Positions 9,766-20,254 of a stretch of DNA of 64,000 bases are shown piece by piece. Source of the stretch: Trichobilharzia szidati (lineage: Eukaryota > Platyhelminthes > Trematoda > Strigeidida > Schistosomatidae). Position 1 is the stretch's first letter. Each line of letters opens with the position of its first letter. Both the position numbers and the translations under genes were made by a program. The stretch is from contig OX235271.1 in the NCBI GenBank assembly GCA_944472155.2, positions 29,210,977-29,274,976 on the forward strand, given 5' to 3'. The notes under the pieces were generated by a model. It saw only the letters and a program-made list of their open reading frames with translations, had not been told where the DNA came from and did not search any database.

Positions 9766-10330
9766 TCGCTCTCCAACTTTCATGGTCTTAATCACTGTTT
9801 GCTAAGGTACGGTAATCCCTAATCATATTTGCATCTACTTATTTTTCATTTCGTTTATTCAGTTTGTATACTCTTCCTTTATTACGTCAATTGTTACTAA
9901 TGCTATTCGCGCTTTGAATTGTCTCCAGTATTAATTCACTCATCCCACTTGTCATTCTGAATCAATTTTGTTTTGCAGTGTTAAATTCTATGTTACCAAA
10001 CTACACAAAATACTACGCCGCATTTGCCTACTAATTCTATAATTGCATACCTCTTCCAAGTTCGATACATTCCATGAATTATTCTATATATATGACATTG
10101 ATTGTCTTATCACTTGACATTTAACTATGATTATAATCACAAATATTTTCGTTGCATTTCAGACTACTATTATTATTTTGTGCATTCACACCAATGATTC
10201 AATTCCATCAACGGATAAAATATCTGAGAATCCGTATACATATATAAGGAATGAATATATATGTACGATTGTACAGCTTGATAATAAATTCGTTGAAAAG
10301 AGTCCCTTCGCGGAATCACCTGTCTCTATT
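9766..10330 (+). mobile_element. PLE-A 3' end (stop codon, UTR, hammerhead)
   Basis: The copy starts at the last codons LQLSWS and stop (about 9770-9788), followed by a UTR that matches the inverted sequence at 32700-33000. It then enters the terminal segment found also at 30200-30360 and 33105-33300, and ends with the hammerhead-like motif at 10272-10314. Its upstream coding part is missing where PLE-C sits. Confidence 0.8.
10272..10314 (+). ncRNA. Hammerhead-like motif of PLE-A (degenerate)
   Basis: The order is CAGC, TTGATAA, GAAA (10294-10297) and a small hairpin before CTTCG. The stem I partner has changed to GCGG, so folding is doubtful. Confidence 0.45.
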
Positions 10331-10354
10331 TACACATATAATTATTCAACTATA

Positions 10355-10555
10355 CAATCATCGTCGATTGCACAGTGGTTAGGACTCTCGCCGACCATGC
10401 ACATGGTTCGGGGTTCAACCCCCTGCCGGTGCACACCCGATATCTATGGTCGGCCTGCAAAATTTGGGCTACCGATATCCATGCAGAAAATTTCATACTT
10501 GTACCTAAAAATACGGTGTGACGTCAAGCTGTAATTAAAACAAAAAATAAACAAA
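10355..10555 (+). repeat. S1 tRNA-headed SINE
   Basis: The head has box A-like TGCACAGTGG and box B-like GGTTCAACCCC, a unique body (about 10440-10510) and an A-rich tail. The same element is inverted at 25226-25437. It sits between a PLE-A terminus and the next PLE coding piece. Confidence 0.8.
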
Positions 10556-10559
10556 ATCA

Positions 10560-11017
10560 TGAATAAATTGATACCAGTGCTTCTTGAAATTGAAATTGTC
10601 CAAAACGAAACCTGGTCCGGTCGCTTGCCACTCGTATTCGGCGCATATGTAGCCCTGATACTGTGGAAGATGAGGAAAATCCTAATAGAAAATGGATTTC
10701 CACCACGTTTTATAGATAAGAATATACATTCATATCCTAAAAAACGTGACTTATCAACCGTACCCAAGAAAATAATTTACAAGAGCTTGGAATTCAAAGG
10801 GGACGTAGCTTCCGATATCATGAAACGGAGGATATCACAATCCCTTAAAAGAACATTCCCTGCTGCATCTCTGAGAATAGCCTTTACTAGTCGACAATTG
10901 GAGGTGCTTACTTCACCACACGTTTCTTTGGAAACCGAAATGACTCAAACCACAATTAGTGATGTCGATTGCTTAATACTACAAGTGGCAGTCGAGAAAG
11001 CATGCATCACTGCATAA
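10560..11017 (+). pseudogene. PLE RT/endonuclease linker fragment
   Basis: In the 152-codon frame, from about 10660, it reads MRKILIENGFPPRFIDKNI, KKRDLSTVPKK, YKSLEFKGDVASDIMKRR and SQSLKRTFPAASLRIAF. This matches the PLE segment between RT and GIY-YIG at 31450-31620. The first about 35 codons and the last about 40 match nothing PLE-like. The GIY-YIG part is missing. Confidence 0.75.
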
Positions 11018-11028
11018 CGGTGTATCCT

Positions 11029-11218
11029 ATTGATTGCTTGGGATGAGTAGTTGTATAGTACTCATGTCAACCAGTATTGCTTACTAGCCAGAAATTGGAT
11101 GGTTTGAAACGATTTCGCACTATGGGTCGATCATTTCGATAGTCTGACTAGAAGTCACTACTGGTTAATGTGAGTTGTATACAGCTACTCACCTAAATCA
11201 ATCAGTAGTAAATGGTTG
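11029..11218. repeat. R1 fold-back (MITE-like) repeat
   Basis: The ends 11029-11092 and 11153-11218 are inverted copies of each other over about 64 bases at roughly 75-80% identity (for example TGAGTAGTTGTATA against TGAGTAGCTGTATA). The left arm matches 29460-29530. No coding capacity; it looks like a miniature inverted-repeat element. Confidence 0.65.
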
Positions 11219-11249
11219 TATGTTAAGTTCATCGCCGTTTTTCTTTTAT

Positions 11250-12118
11250 AATAATTATAATTATGATTATTGTTCCCTTGTGTTCCTAGTGGAACATAGG
11301 GTTTCAACTACACGCCTCCACTTGCTTCTGTCTTCTGCTGTACTTTTCACCTCCATCCCTGTTAGTCCATACTGTTTCAGCTCCTCTTCATACGATCTCC
11401 TCCATGTCACCCTTGAACGTCCCACTCGACGCTTCCCTTTCGGGTTCCACTCGAGCACTGGCCTGACGCGCGATGTCACCCAACAGCCTCCTCAGTGAGT
11501 GTCCAATCCATCTCCACTTTCTCCTGCGTACTTGTTGGGCGATTCGTTCTTGTTTTGTTTGTTCCCATAGTTTCTTGTTGGTTCTTGCTATTTCCGGCCA
11601 TCTGATCTTCAGTATAGAGCCAGCGAAGACAGTTAGTTGTTGATAAAGGTCTGCAACAGGCTGTTGGAAATATTCTTTGTGACACATTGGCCAAGTTTCT
11701 GATCCATCCGTATAGAAGAACTGACTGACTTGACGTTTGTATTGAAAATCCGAATCACTTTGTTGTTGATGCAGGCTGAGTGACAGCGGAAGATTTCCAG
11801 ATTGGTTGTTTCAGGTTGATGAATGTGTTTCTCGCCTTCCCGATTCTCGCTCGATTTGACATCCTCGTCGGTTCCTCCTGTAGTTGAGACAATGCTCCTT
11901 AGACTAGTGAATGAATGAGGTAACCTCTTTCAAATCCCTCCCGTTGATGGTGATTGGCGTTGGATGTTGCTGCTGCTGTTGTTGTTGTTGGTTGGTTACT
12001 TTCATAACCTCTGTCTTGTCTATGTTCACCTGGAGTGCTGTCTTTCCTGCTTCTTTGACCAGTTTGTCGGTTTTCGCCTCGCTCACTAGTTTTCTAGCCG
12101 GTCTCAAGCCCGGATAAA
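11250..12118 (-). mobile_element. N1a 3' part, 5'-truncated
   Basis: The minus strand runs from the end of the RT (TDKLVKEAGKTALQVNIDKT), through an eight-residue glutamine run and TINGRDLKEVTSFIH, to the C-terminal domain (EWNPKGKRRVGRSRVTWRR; MEVKSTAEDRSKWRRVVE) and an AT-rich tail at 11250-11275. It is split over several frames (11267-11479, 11388-11687 and 11904-12107). Confidence 0.85.
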
Positions 12119-12225
12119 GAGGGAGGGTTGGGGCGTGGCGCTAGCAATTCCACCCCCAAAACTTAACTAAACTGCTACAGAAACTTCAGTGCACAGATAT
12201 ATTTAGAATTAATTCAGGTGCTTAC
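12119..12225. repeat. R2 repeat piece
   Basis: The segment starting GCCCGGATAAAGAGGGAGGG and ending CTGAAACTTCAG-like sequence matches 55975-56060. It is joined to the truncated 5' end of the N1a copy. Confidence 0.45.
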
Positions 12226-12242
12226 TTAAAATCAAAACAACT

Positions 12243-12480
12243 GATTCAGCGAAGAGACTCTTTTCAACGAATTTGCCAGCAAGCTATACAATCGTACTTA
12301 TATGGCTTTTAAGAAATTGTATCCGGTGCGGGAACTGAATCATAGGTGTGATTACACTAAATAATAATCGGTGTATGAAATACAATTAAAATATTTATGA
12401 TTATAATCATAGTTCAGTGTGAAGTGGCGTAAACAATTAATGTCAATAGTTGTTTAACTAAATTCGCATCATATTCAAAT
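12243..12480 (-). mobile_element. PLE-A terminal segment (minus)
   Basis: A hammerhead-like end lies at 12245-12288 (minus strand: GAAA, small hairpin, GCTGAATC), followed on the plus strand by the PLE-A terminal segment shared with 30200-30360 and 16873-17000. No coding sequence is attached. Confidence 0.75.
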
Positions 12481-12844
12481 TTGAAAACAAACTTTTGTTT
12501 TGTTTACATTCATATTTTTAAAATGAAATTAATAAATCAGGAATAAATAACTAGATGAATGATAATCACAATGAATAAACGCCACTTCTTCATTAGCATT
12601 TTCTCTACTTACCTTTCTGTTTATTTCCTGGTATATTAACCTTGAAAGAATTACCAGATAACAAACAGAATGATTGAACAAAAATTCGACATAAAAGTTT
12701 AAAAATTAACATGTCTGAATTGTTGAATTTTAATTATTATTCAAAAATGATGGCTTTCAAAGAAGGCAATAAGCATTGAAAAACCTTTTTTCAAGTAGAT
12801 CGCATGAAAAATGTAAATAAGATTGTTGAATAAGCAGATAGGAT
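12481..12844. other. AT-rich unassigned stretch
   Basis: I see no element or gene here. Confidence 0.4.
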
Positions 12845-14519
12845 ACAGTACACGGTATATAATGGTGTACGTTTCTCTCCTTTGCTTACTGAAGCTGGAG
12901 TTCCTCAGGGTGCTGTTCTTTCTCCATTTCTCTTTTCCTTCTTCTAACATGACTTACCTCTTTCAGATAAAATCAACTTCATCAAATATGCAGATGACCT
13001 GACTGTTTCGCTTCCCGTTAAGTCGCAGTCAGACTGTCTCAAATTAAATAGCTTCCTGTCGGACATCAGTGACTGGTTCAAACTAAATGGCCTCATGCTG
13101 AATCCCTCAAAATGTCAGACTATTGACTTCTCCTTTAGGCATAAACGAGATCTGCAAACACTAGTAAGTTCTCATGAAGCCTGTAGCATTGAGGGGACTA
13201 AAATTGAAACTAAGTCTAATGCTAAATACCTCGGTCTAGTTCTATCTTCCGACCTTACTTGGACATCTCATATCCTAAAGATTTCTAAGAAAGTGTTCTG
13301 TTTAACCTACTACATTAAGAAACTTAGACAATCCGGAATCAACCCAACCTCTACTTTCACAATTTGTCAACTCTTGTATCTTACCTATTCTACTTTACTA
13401 CTCCCCGTTAATCTTTGCTGGTCTACTGAAAAATAACTATACCATCCTGAGAAGGATGTTGAAGGTGGTTAGTAGGACCAGTGGTGTAAGAGTCAGTCAG
13501 CTCGTCACTACATTAGTTGATAGGCATCTGAATACATGCGAAAAATGGTCAAAAACCATACTCTCCGACCCCTAACACCCTCTCTATTCCCAACTGTCGC
13601 CTTGTATCTCATCAAGTAGAACCAGAAATCAGTATAAAATAATTTATGCTCGTAGAACCAAGTACATCAACTCAATGATACCATACTTGGCCCGTGTTCT
13701 AAGTGACAGAGACAATGTTAAGCGCGAAACCTATGACTTGCTTTGTTGTTAATAACATAATTTTTGGCTCTTTTATTTCCCCCTTATTTGTATCCTATAG
13801 TGAACTCCTTCTTAAACATACTCAGCAACCGAAATTATTAACATTGGCTTACATTTTTGTACTTTACTGTATTCCTTCTTTTGTGTATCTACTGGTTCAG
13901 ACTATATTAGCACTATGAGTATTACAAAATTGTCCTGTCATTAACCATCATGTAATTATTAGTTTTTGTGGTTGTTGTTGTTTTTTTTTTGTTCGGCAAT
14001 ATTAACTGACAATCTTGGTTGTGAAAGGCATTATTACCATCTTAAAATTTTGTATTATGCAGGATTACTCATACTACCACTAAAAACACCGCATTAGACC
14101 TGAAAACAACAACCCTGAAATGTTATTTTATGATTGTTTAGTGTTGTTTCAACCTAAATTAACTGACCATCTTGGCGATAAACATTCTGAAATATCATTT
14201 CATAACTTCTTGTATGACTACAGCTTTACTGTCACCATGCATAATCACATCATAGCTTCCACTACCCAATACTGAGATATTATTATATGCTGTTTATTTT
14301 CCTTTCTACTTCTTGGTATTTTTTCGCATTTTTCCAAAATCATTTTGTGTTTTTTGTGTTTGTTTTTTTGTTGCTGTCTTTAAATTTGTTTTTTGAAATA
14401 CTCCTTTAAATGTTTGATAAAATTAGATGCAAATATTGTAGATATGCGCTGAAAATTCTACACTGTACCACTAGTACTGTTTCTGGAATAAAGCAAATTA
14501 TTATTATTATTATTAAAGA
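12845..14519 (+). mobile_element. CR1 (SR1-like) copy 1, 5'-truncated
   Basis: The copy begins inside the RT (VPQGAVLSPFLFS at about 12897-12935, KYADDLTVSL near 12985-13015), carries the C-terminal region to about 13740 and a long T-rich 3' UTR. It ends with GGAATAAAGCAAATTATT and an ATT repeat at 14485-14519. The order and 3' end are typical of CR1-type elements; SR1 of schistosomes belongs there. Confidence 0.85.
12860..13740 (+). pseudogene. CR1 reverse transcriptase, C-terminal part
   Basis: Landmarks: GVPQGAVLSPFLFS, one stop, HDLPLS, FIKYADDLTVSLPVKSQSDC, LNGLMLNPSKCQTIDF, NAKYLGLVLSSDLTW and TYYIKKLRQSGIN. A frameshift follows (13340-13400), then VSRTSG- and VTTLVDRHLN-like traces. 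YADD is intact, but the 5' half of the RT and the endonuclease are absent. Confidence 0.85.
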
Positions 14520-14524
14520 TTATG

Positions 14525-14790
14525 CAACTGTGTTATCATTATTCCCCTGGATGGATCATAGGTCTTCGACAGCATGTTGCTATTGTATCCTCTTCCCTGG
14601 TGTCTTTTTTAGCTGACTTCAAGACTACCAACAAAATGTATTCCCTTCTCATAAGATCTTCTCCGTGTCACATTCAGATCAAGCCCAACTTGTTTTTTTC
14701 CATTCGTGTCCAACTTGATGACCTCCATGGAGTATAATATCATCTGACGGTCTCCTGAGTGCAGATCTTTCGTGTAGGTTACACAAAATG
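14525..14790 (-). mobile_element. Very old N1 3' fragment
   Basis: It starts right after the CR1 tail. The minus strand keeps the N1 3'-end order (equivalents of ATTATTCCC..., CTTCTCATAAGATCTTCTCC) at low identity. Confidence 0.45.
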
Positions 14791-15118
14791 ATATTTAACA
14801 AGTGATGATACAGCCCAAATTAGGAAGCATTCGAAAGTCAGATCTGCTACCTGATGGTTTGCTGTTTGAGTGATGATTATTGAAGGATGTAAACATCTTC
14901 CTACGAGTTATTAGTATGATGGTCAGTTAGCCAGATCCTACTTTGTTAATACACTCTCTTTGTGTGAGTGGACTATTTACTGAGGAAATGAGACGGATAC
15001 TAACTCATTCCTTTGACATCATTATCTAACAAAACTACCTAATATCTCACAATATTTTAGCTAAACGCAACAAAAGTGCCTATGAAATAATTCGCCCTTT
15101 TTAACACACATCAAAACG
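14791..15118. other. Unassigned stretch
   Basis: No frame or repeat match seen. Confidence 0.35.
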
Positions 15119-16662
15119 AGTGAAATCCATCATCTTCGCCACAGAAACAGATTATAACGGTTGTGTTATGGAAAGACTTATTTTACTTAATCTTGAACCC
15201 TCTTTAAAGCCTTTTAATGACCCCAACCAGTTTGCCTATAAACATAGTAGGTGTACCTTAGATGCCGCTGTAGTTCTATATCATAATATAGTCTCTAGTT
15301 TAGATAGAGTAGCCAAATATGTTCGGTGTGCCTTCCTTGATTACACATCTGCATTTGACTCTGTACCTAGGTCTCTCTTGTTAAGTAAGCTTGCTGCAAC
15401 ACAGAGTGAGAGCTGGATAAATAAGTGGTTGTATTCCTACTTTTCTGATAGGAAGCAGTACACTGTCTACAATGGAAAGTCCTCCACTACCTCACTTACT
15501 TTAGCTGGTGTTCCTCAAGGTGCTGTTCTTTCTCCTTTTCTGTTTTCTTTTTCCTTACATGACTTGCCTCATTCTGATGTAGCAAATTTTGTCAAGTATG
15601 CTGATGACCTCTCTGTCTCCATGTCTGTCAACTCTCAGTCAGACTGTTCCATATTAAATAACTTTCTCTCGGAAATTAGTCAGTGGTCCTCTTCAAACGG
15701 TCTTAAGCTGAATCCGTCTAAATGTTAGGTAGTAAATTTCACTTTCAGACGAAAACGTGACCTACAACAACTAGCTAGCTCACATGGTCCCACTATCATT
15801 GACGGCATAGAGGTTGAAACTACATTTATTGTCAAGTACCTTGGACTGACTATTTCCTCCTATCTTTCCTGGTCCTCTCACATCTTGCTAGTGACTAGAA
15901 AGATGTTTCCCTTAACGTTCTACGTTAGGAAGTTAAGGCAGTCTGGTATAAAGCAGTCTTTGCTTTCTCAGTTTGTCAATTCCTGTATTCTACCCACCCC
16001 TCTTTACTGCTCCCCATTAATCTTCCCTGGACTACTTAAGAAAGACTTTGCTTCGCTGCGAAAGGCACTAAAAGCTGTTAGTAGGGAAAGTGGGATATCG
16101 TTAAACCAACTGGTTAACACCATTGTAGATAGGCATATAATGTCATGTAAGAAACTAGCGAATTCTATATTGTCAGACCCCGAACACCCTCTCCACACGC
16201 AGCTCTCTCCTTGCATTTCATCTGGTAGAACTAGAAGCAACTATAGGAAGCTATATGCCATGACTACCAAGTACAAAACTCCACAATACCTTATCTGGCA
16301 CAGCTGTTATGTGATGAGAAATCCGTTAGGTATGACACGATCAACTTACTGCGGCACTCTAACAGATAGTTCCCATTAGCTTTTGTTCTCCTTTCTTTGT
16401 TACTATTATATTGTTGCTCACATATTCTATTACACACTAATTTTATATTTCATATCCTGTGGTGCATTGTTTAAATATGTGAATGCAATGCTGTTCTTTT
16501 TTATTTCTTTTATTTCTCTTTTTTCTTTTTGTTGTTGTTGCTTTTTATTTTTAAATCCTTATTAAATTTATGAGGTAATTAGATGCAATATTGTAATGAA
16601 CGCTGAAAATTCCATACCTGTACCACAAATACTGTTTGGAATAAAGCCATTATTATTATTAA
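15119..16662 (+). mobile_element. CR1 (SR1-like) copy 2, nearly open
   Basis: The copy contains most of the RT and C-terminus plus a short 3' UTR ending GGAATAAAGCCATTATT with an ATT repeat (16637-16662). Its RT reading frame is the least damaged of the non-LTR copies in the window. It is 5'-truncated before the RT N-terminus. Confidence 0.85.
15120..16379 (+). pseudogene. CR1 reverse transcriptase with one internal UAG
   Basis: A single frame of 420 codons is interrupted only by TAG at 15726-15728. It reads LNLEPSLKPFNDPNQFAY (RT block 1-2), RCAFLDYTSAFDSVPRSLL (motif A), LAGVPQGAVLSPFLFSFS (motif B), NFVKYADDLSVSMSV (catalytic YADD intact), LKLNPSKC, stop, VVNFTFRRKRD, then KYLGLTISS and FYVRKLRQSGIKQ to the C-terminus ending DSSH. 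Copy 1 has SKCQ at the stop position, so CAG to TAG is the likely change. RT copies element RNA at the nicked target site. The endonuclease domain is missing, so the copy could not move on its own. Bases 15729-15884 are open, so both halves really are in one frame. Confidence 0.9.
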
Positions 16663-16872
16663 CTGTTTATCCCTTCCTCTTTCGACAGCCACGACTCATT
16701 GATGTATGTTAGAGCGGAGGGAAGTAGCGTAACAGACATCACTTGTCTCACACCGGAGTAAAAATGGCACAAGCTGCCGAGTGCCTGCATCAGCATTCAG
16801 TCCACTACTAAAGATGCAACTACCCAAATGCAAAAAAATAATCGATACATACAACGATTATACTGCCTTTCT

Positions 16873-17097
16873 GATGAACCAAGAAATTATATGCGGTGAG
16901 GGAATTGAATCATAGGTGTGAATACATTAAATAATAATCGATTTATGAAATGTAATGAAAATGTTTGTGATTATAATCATAGTTAAATGTCATGTAGAAA
17001 AACAATTAATGTCATACATAGAAAAATTCATAGAATGTATCGAAAGGAGAAGGGGTATGAAATTATAGGACTAGTAGGCAAACTGAATAAAAATCAA
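16873..17097 (-). mobile_element. PLE-A fold-back 3, left arm
   Basis: This is the PLE-A terminal segment and UTR on the minus strand, matching 30225-30366 followed by 32590-32735. It stops at AAAAATCAA (17089-17097) and resumes at the duplicate AAAAATCAA (19902-19910), which brackets the PLE-D insertion. The hammerhead that should precede 16873 is too decayed to call. Confidence 0.8.
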
Positions 17098-17752
17098 GAA
17101 ACACTTGACAAAGAAAGAGGAAAAAGACTACTCACTATGCGTAAACAAGAAGCCTTCATACATACGACTGCAATTCAAGGGCGATATACCAAGCGAAATA
17201 ATTACGAAGAAATTAAGCAAATGTATTCGAAGAACTTTTAATGCTGGTAAGCTACAAGTCATGTTTTCTACACGACTGATGGCGATTCCTCGATAGAAAG
17301 ATGAAGTGCTTAGACTAGCCACTTCCAATTGTATCTACCAATTTAACTGAGCTTGTGGAGCGAGTTATATTGACCGTAGCCGTAGCAACCTGATTTTTCG
17401 TGCTCCAGAACGTCGCCCAGTTTGGCTAAGTGAAAGTGTAGTAAGAACCATCAACAGTTTGATATTAGACCATCTGGTCCAAGCCGGCCACAAAGGCAGC
17501 CACCATTGAAGAATCCTTCTTATATCATCTCTCGGGTACCAAATAAATTGTCAAAAACATCGAGGTGCCACATGCTCCAAACAGCAAAGGCTGTCGCAAG
17601 TCGCATGAAACAACCATTGCTTTGTGTCCAGAAAAGTAAGTCCAGCTAGCCATTAATACTGCCCTGGCCGACCTTCAGTAGAGACTATAAATTCATGAAT
17701 TTGTATTATGATCTCTTTTATTTTTCTGACATTCATTTTATCCCAAATAATC
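17098..17752 (+). mobile_element. PLE-D, left part (coding and UTR start)
   Basis: This is a 5'-truncated PLE inserted into PLE-A, with a 9 bp target duplication. It carries RT/endonuclease linker, GIY-YIG and C-terminus (17105-17690) and the start of the 3' UTR. The UTR is split by the PLE-B insertion and resumes at about 19690. Confidence 0.8.
17105..17690 (+). pseudogene. PLE-D linker and GIY-YIG remnant
   Basis: The first 63 codons are open: NKKPSYIRLQFKGDIPSEII, TKKLSKCIRRTFNAGKLQ, then VMFSTRLMAIPR and a stop. Beyond it the same frame gives SNCIYQFN, stop, ACGASYIDRSRSNL, then NSLILDHLVQAGHKG and a shifted C-terminus ending in the VETINS segment. The G of YIG has become D. A second PLE-D copy lies on the minus strand at 49801-50310. 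Confidence 0.8.
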
Positions 17753-18153
17753 AGTGTTCTCTGAGCTGGTTGGTTTAGTTGTGGAGCTTCCGTCGTCCTT
17801 CTCAACAACATTCCCCTTCAGCGCAATTTTTAGCGTAAAGTGAACTGATTCGAATTTTCCATGAGTGATAGAATTCCGTCTCCCGGTAACCATCTTTACA
17901 TATGTATTGATCATTTTCTATTGACTCGGATTTTAAACTTTCTCGTCACATGATTTACTTTTTATTAGTTGGTATATTTGGTCTTTATTTACGTCTTTGT
18001 TAATTGCATATTCGTTTGAGTACCAGGCTTCTAGGAATTCCCTGACTGCACTTTTGGTGTTTCCCCTGTCTAAAATTTTGACATTATCCCAATCAAATTG
18101 ATCACCATAATTTTGTATATACATTGATATGAAAGAATATATATATCATGTCT
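17753..18153 (-). repeat. PLE-B left inverted arm
   Basis: It is the reverse complement of 19266-19666. Near-identity suggests the two arms arose in one insertion event. Confidence 0.95.
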
Positions 18154-18272
18154 ATCTATAGAACTTCTAAGGAAATTAAATCACCAAACAGAATCATGCG
18201 ACCATTCTATCAATTCGTCAATCCAATTTTTAAAGAAAATCAAAAAGCATCCAAGTAGAAGACAATGAAATA

Positions 18273-18806
18273 ATGGTGTCCTTTGATGTCACAGCATTGT
18301 ATACTTCAATTAGTCCAAAACTAGCAACAGAATCTATGCAACAATTACTCCATAGTGATGAAAACATAAAAACGCAATTTTCAACTTGGATAGAACTCAT
18401 AAAATTATGCCTTACAACATACTTCCAATTCAATACTCAAATATATGAAAAAATAAAAGGAAAACCAATGGGATCATTGCCCATATCAGGATTAATAGCT
18501 GAAGCCGTCATACGAAGATTAGTATCAATAGCTCGAGCTACAATTAAACCGAAAATCTGAGTACTTTACGTTGATGATACATTTGTAATAATTAAGAGAA
18601 ATGATTTAGAATATACTCATAAATTAATAAACAGCCTATTTGAAGACATCAAATTCCCCACGAGAGAAGAAGAATTAGATAACAAAATCCCATTTTTAGA
18701 TGTCTTTATCAGGAGAACTAACACAGGAGATTTAGAGACACAAGTATATAGAAAATCAGCACACCCACAGATCAAATACTCAACTATACTAGCAATAATC
18801 CAATGA
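18273..18806 (+). pseudogene. PLE-B reverse transcriptase
   Basis: The frame reads VSFDVTALYTSISPKLATES (motif A of Penelope RT), then IYEKIKGKPMGSLPISGL (motif B, with one extra residue in the usual GSPISG), a TGA at 18558-18560, VLYVDDTFVIIKRN (catalytic YVDD intact at 18567-18578) and DNKIPFLDVFIRRTN, ending near 18806. Apart from that TGA the palm is open. Upstream, 18164-18270 holds broken frames of the fingers. Downstream, frames shift repeatedly until GIY-YIG at 19186. Catalytic residues survive but no full protein can be made. Confidence 0.85.
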
Positions 18807-19185
18807 CTCACAAACGAAACTGTGTGCAGACATTGTTAAGAAGAGTTCAGACACATTGTAGCACTCCAGAGTTGAAAAAAATGGAAGAAAAGTACCTACA
18901 AACGGTCTTCAAAAAGAATGTTCATCCACAAAATCTCATCAAAAAGTGTTTAAACTCGAATCACAACACCAACAAGGAACCATCATCAAAGAACACAAAA
19001 AAATTCATCCTACCATATATCTAGGCAAAAATATCTCTGAAATAACAGCTAGAAGATTGAAACCGTTTGAAATAGATAAACCACACAAGCCAGACAGTCA
19101 AATCACTTCATTCGATATTGTGCAAACCGAACAGATCCAACAGAAACAAGAGATAAAATTAATAGCATTTACAAAATACATTGTA

Positions 19186-19486
19186 TGAACTGTAACAGAC
19201 ATTACATCGGCCAAAGTGGGCGTCCCCTTCAAATCAGAATCCAAGAACACAAATCAGCTGTCGAAAGACATGACATATATATTCTTTCATATCAATGTAT
19301 ATACAAAATTATGGTGATCAATTTGATTGGGATAATGTCAAAATTTTAGACAGGGGAAACACCAAAAGTGCAGTCAGGGAATTCCTAGAAGCCTGGTACT
19401 CAAACGAATATGCAATTAACAAAGACGTAAATAAAGACCAAATATACCAACTAATAAAAAGTAAATCATGTGACGAGAAAGTTTAA
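19186..19486 (+). pseudogene. PLE-B GIY-YIG endonuclease
   Basis: From 19186 it reads MNCNRHYIGQSGRPLQIRIQ and EHKSAVERHD, the nuclease core lacking the CxCG pair of PLE-A, C and F. After a frameshift near 19275 the 63-codon frame 19295-19486 continues QFDWDNVKILDRGNTKSAV and REFLEAWYSNEYAINKD, the usual tail of Penelope/Poseidon-type proteins. This assigns PLE-B to a different branch from the CxCG group. Confidence 0.8.
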
Positions 19487-19689
19487 AATCCGAGTCAATA
19501 GAAAATGATCAATACATATGTAAAGATGGTTACCGGGAGACGGAATTCTATCACTCATGGAAAATTCGAATCAGTTCACTTTACGCTAAAAATTGCGCTG
19601 AAGGGGAATGTTGTTGAGAAGGACGACGGAAGCTCCACAACTAAACCAACCATCTCAGAGAACAGTTATACTTACAAATCGTCTACCTG

Positions 19690-19901
19690 AGCTACAATTC
19701 TTCTTTATTATTTCAGTTTATCCTTTTGTTGATGCTAGTGAACTGTAATCTATTATTATTGTTATTGATTCGATGTTATTTAAACGTCATTATTGTTGTT
19801 AATAACACTAATTCATTCACTATTATGTATGTATAACTTTACAACCTGACAAAGAAGGAGTTATCAAAAAGAATATTCTTTGTTCAGTAACCATTCTTTT
19901 G
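19690..19901 (+). mobile_element. PLE-D, right part (3' UTR and hammerhead end)
   Basis: It continues the UTR interrupted at 17752; the full order is preserved, inverted, at 49856-50000. It ends with the hammerhead-like motif at 19843-19887 and about 14 further bases before the 9 bp target duplication. Confidence 0.75.
19843..19887 (+). ncRNA. Hammerhead-like motif of PLE-D (two core changes)
   Basis: Stem I AAC/GTT, core CTGACAA instead of CUGANGA, AAAA (19866-19869) instead of GAAA, stem III AGAAT/ATTCT (19870-19879), TT cleavage position. The copy at 49801-49848 keeps the correct core. Confidence 0.55.
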
Positions 19902-20254
19902 AAAAATCAAAATGTTGCTTAGCTCTTGTGTGGAATATGACAACATGGAGTTTAACGTTGCAAAATAACATCGATTCAGAATGACAAGTGGGAGAAGTGA
20001 AATAATATCGGGGACAATTCAAAGTGAGAATAGTAATAGTAACATGTGATGTAATAAAGGAAGAGTATGCAAAATGAATAAACAAAACGAAAGATAAATA
20101 TAACAGAAATATGAATGGGGATTGATTGTATTTCATACTACTATTATTATTTTATGTAATTCATACCTACGATTCAATTCTCTCACTGGATATAATTCCT
20201 TTAAAACACCATATATATATATATATTTATATAAATAATTGTACAGCCTGATAA
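19902..20254. mobile_element. PLE-A fold-back 3, centre and right arm
   Basis: Minus-strand UTR (19902-20137, matching 32735-32940) switches to a plus-strand PLE-A terminal segment at about 20138, giving the inverted right arm. The arm is cut by N1b at 20254 inside the hammerhead-like motif and resumes at 20799. Confidence 0.75.

Larger units (their letters stand above)
17753..19666 (+). mobile_element. PLE-B with 400-bp inverted terminal arms
   Basis: Central coding part (18154-19265) is flanked by arms 17753-18153 and 19266-19666, which are inverted copies of each other and nearly identical: both encode the same 63-residue frame without a change (17933-18124 minus, 19295-19486 plus). The right arm is the natural PLE-B 3' end (GIY-YIG tail and UTR); the left arm is an extra inverted copy of that 3' end at the 5' side. 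The whole unit is inserted in the PLE-D UTR; flanks CATTCATTTTATCC and ATTTCAGTTTATCC may be an imperfect target duplication. Confidence 0.9.

Noticed and set aside
10368..10440. True tRNA gene
   Set aside because: Box A and box B are present but the acceptor ends do not pair and the sequence runs into a SINE body and A-rich tail; the same holds for 25380-25437, 34640-34722 and 35290-35340.
10444..10767. 107-codon minus frame
   Set aside because: It runs across an S1 SINE and PLE DNA with no motif; chance frame.
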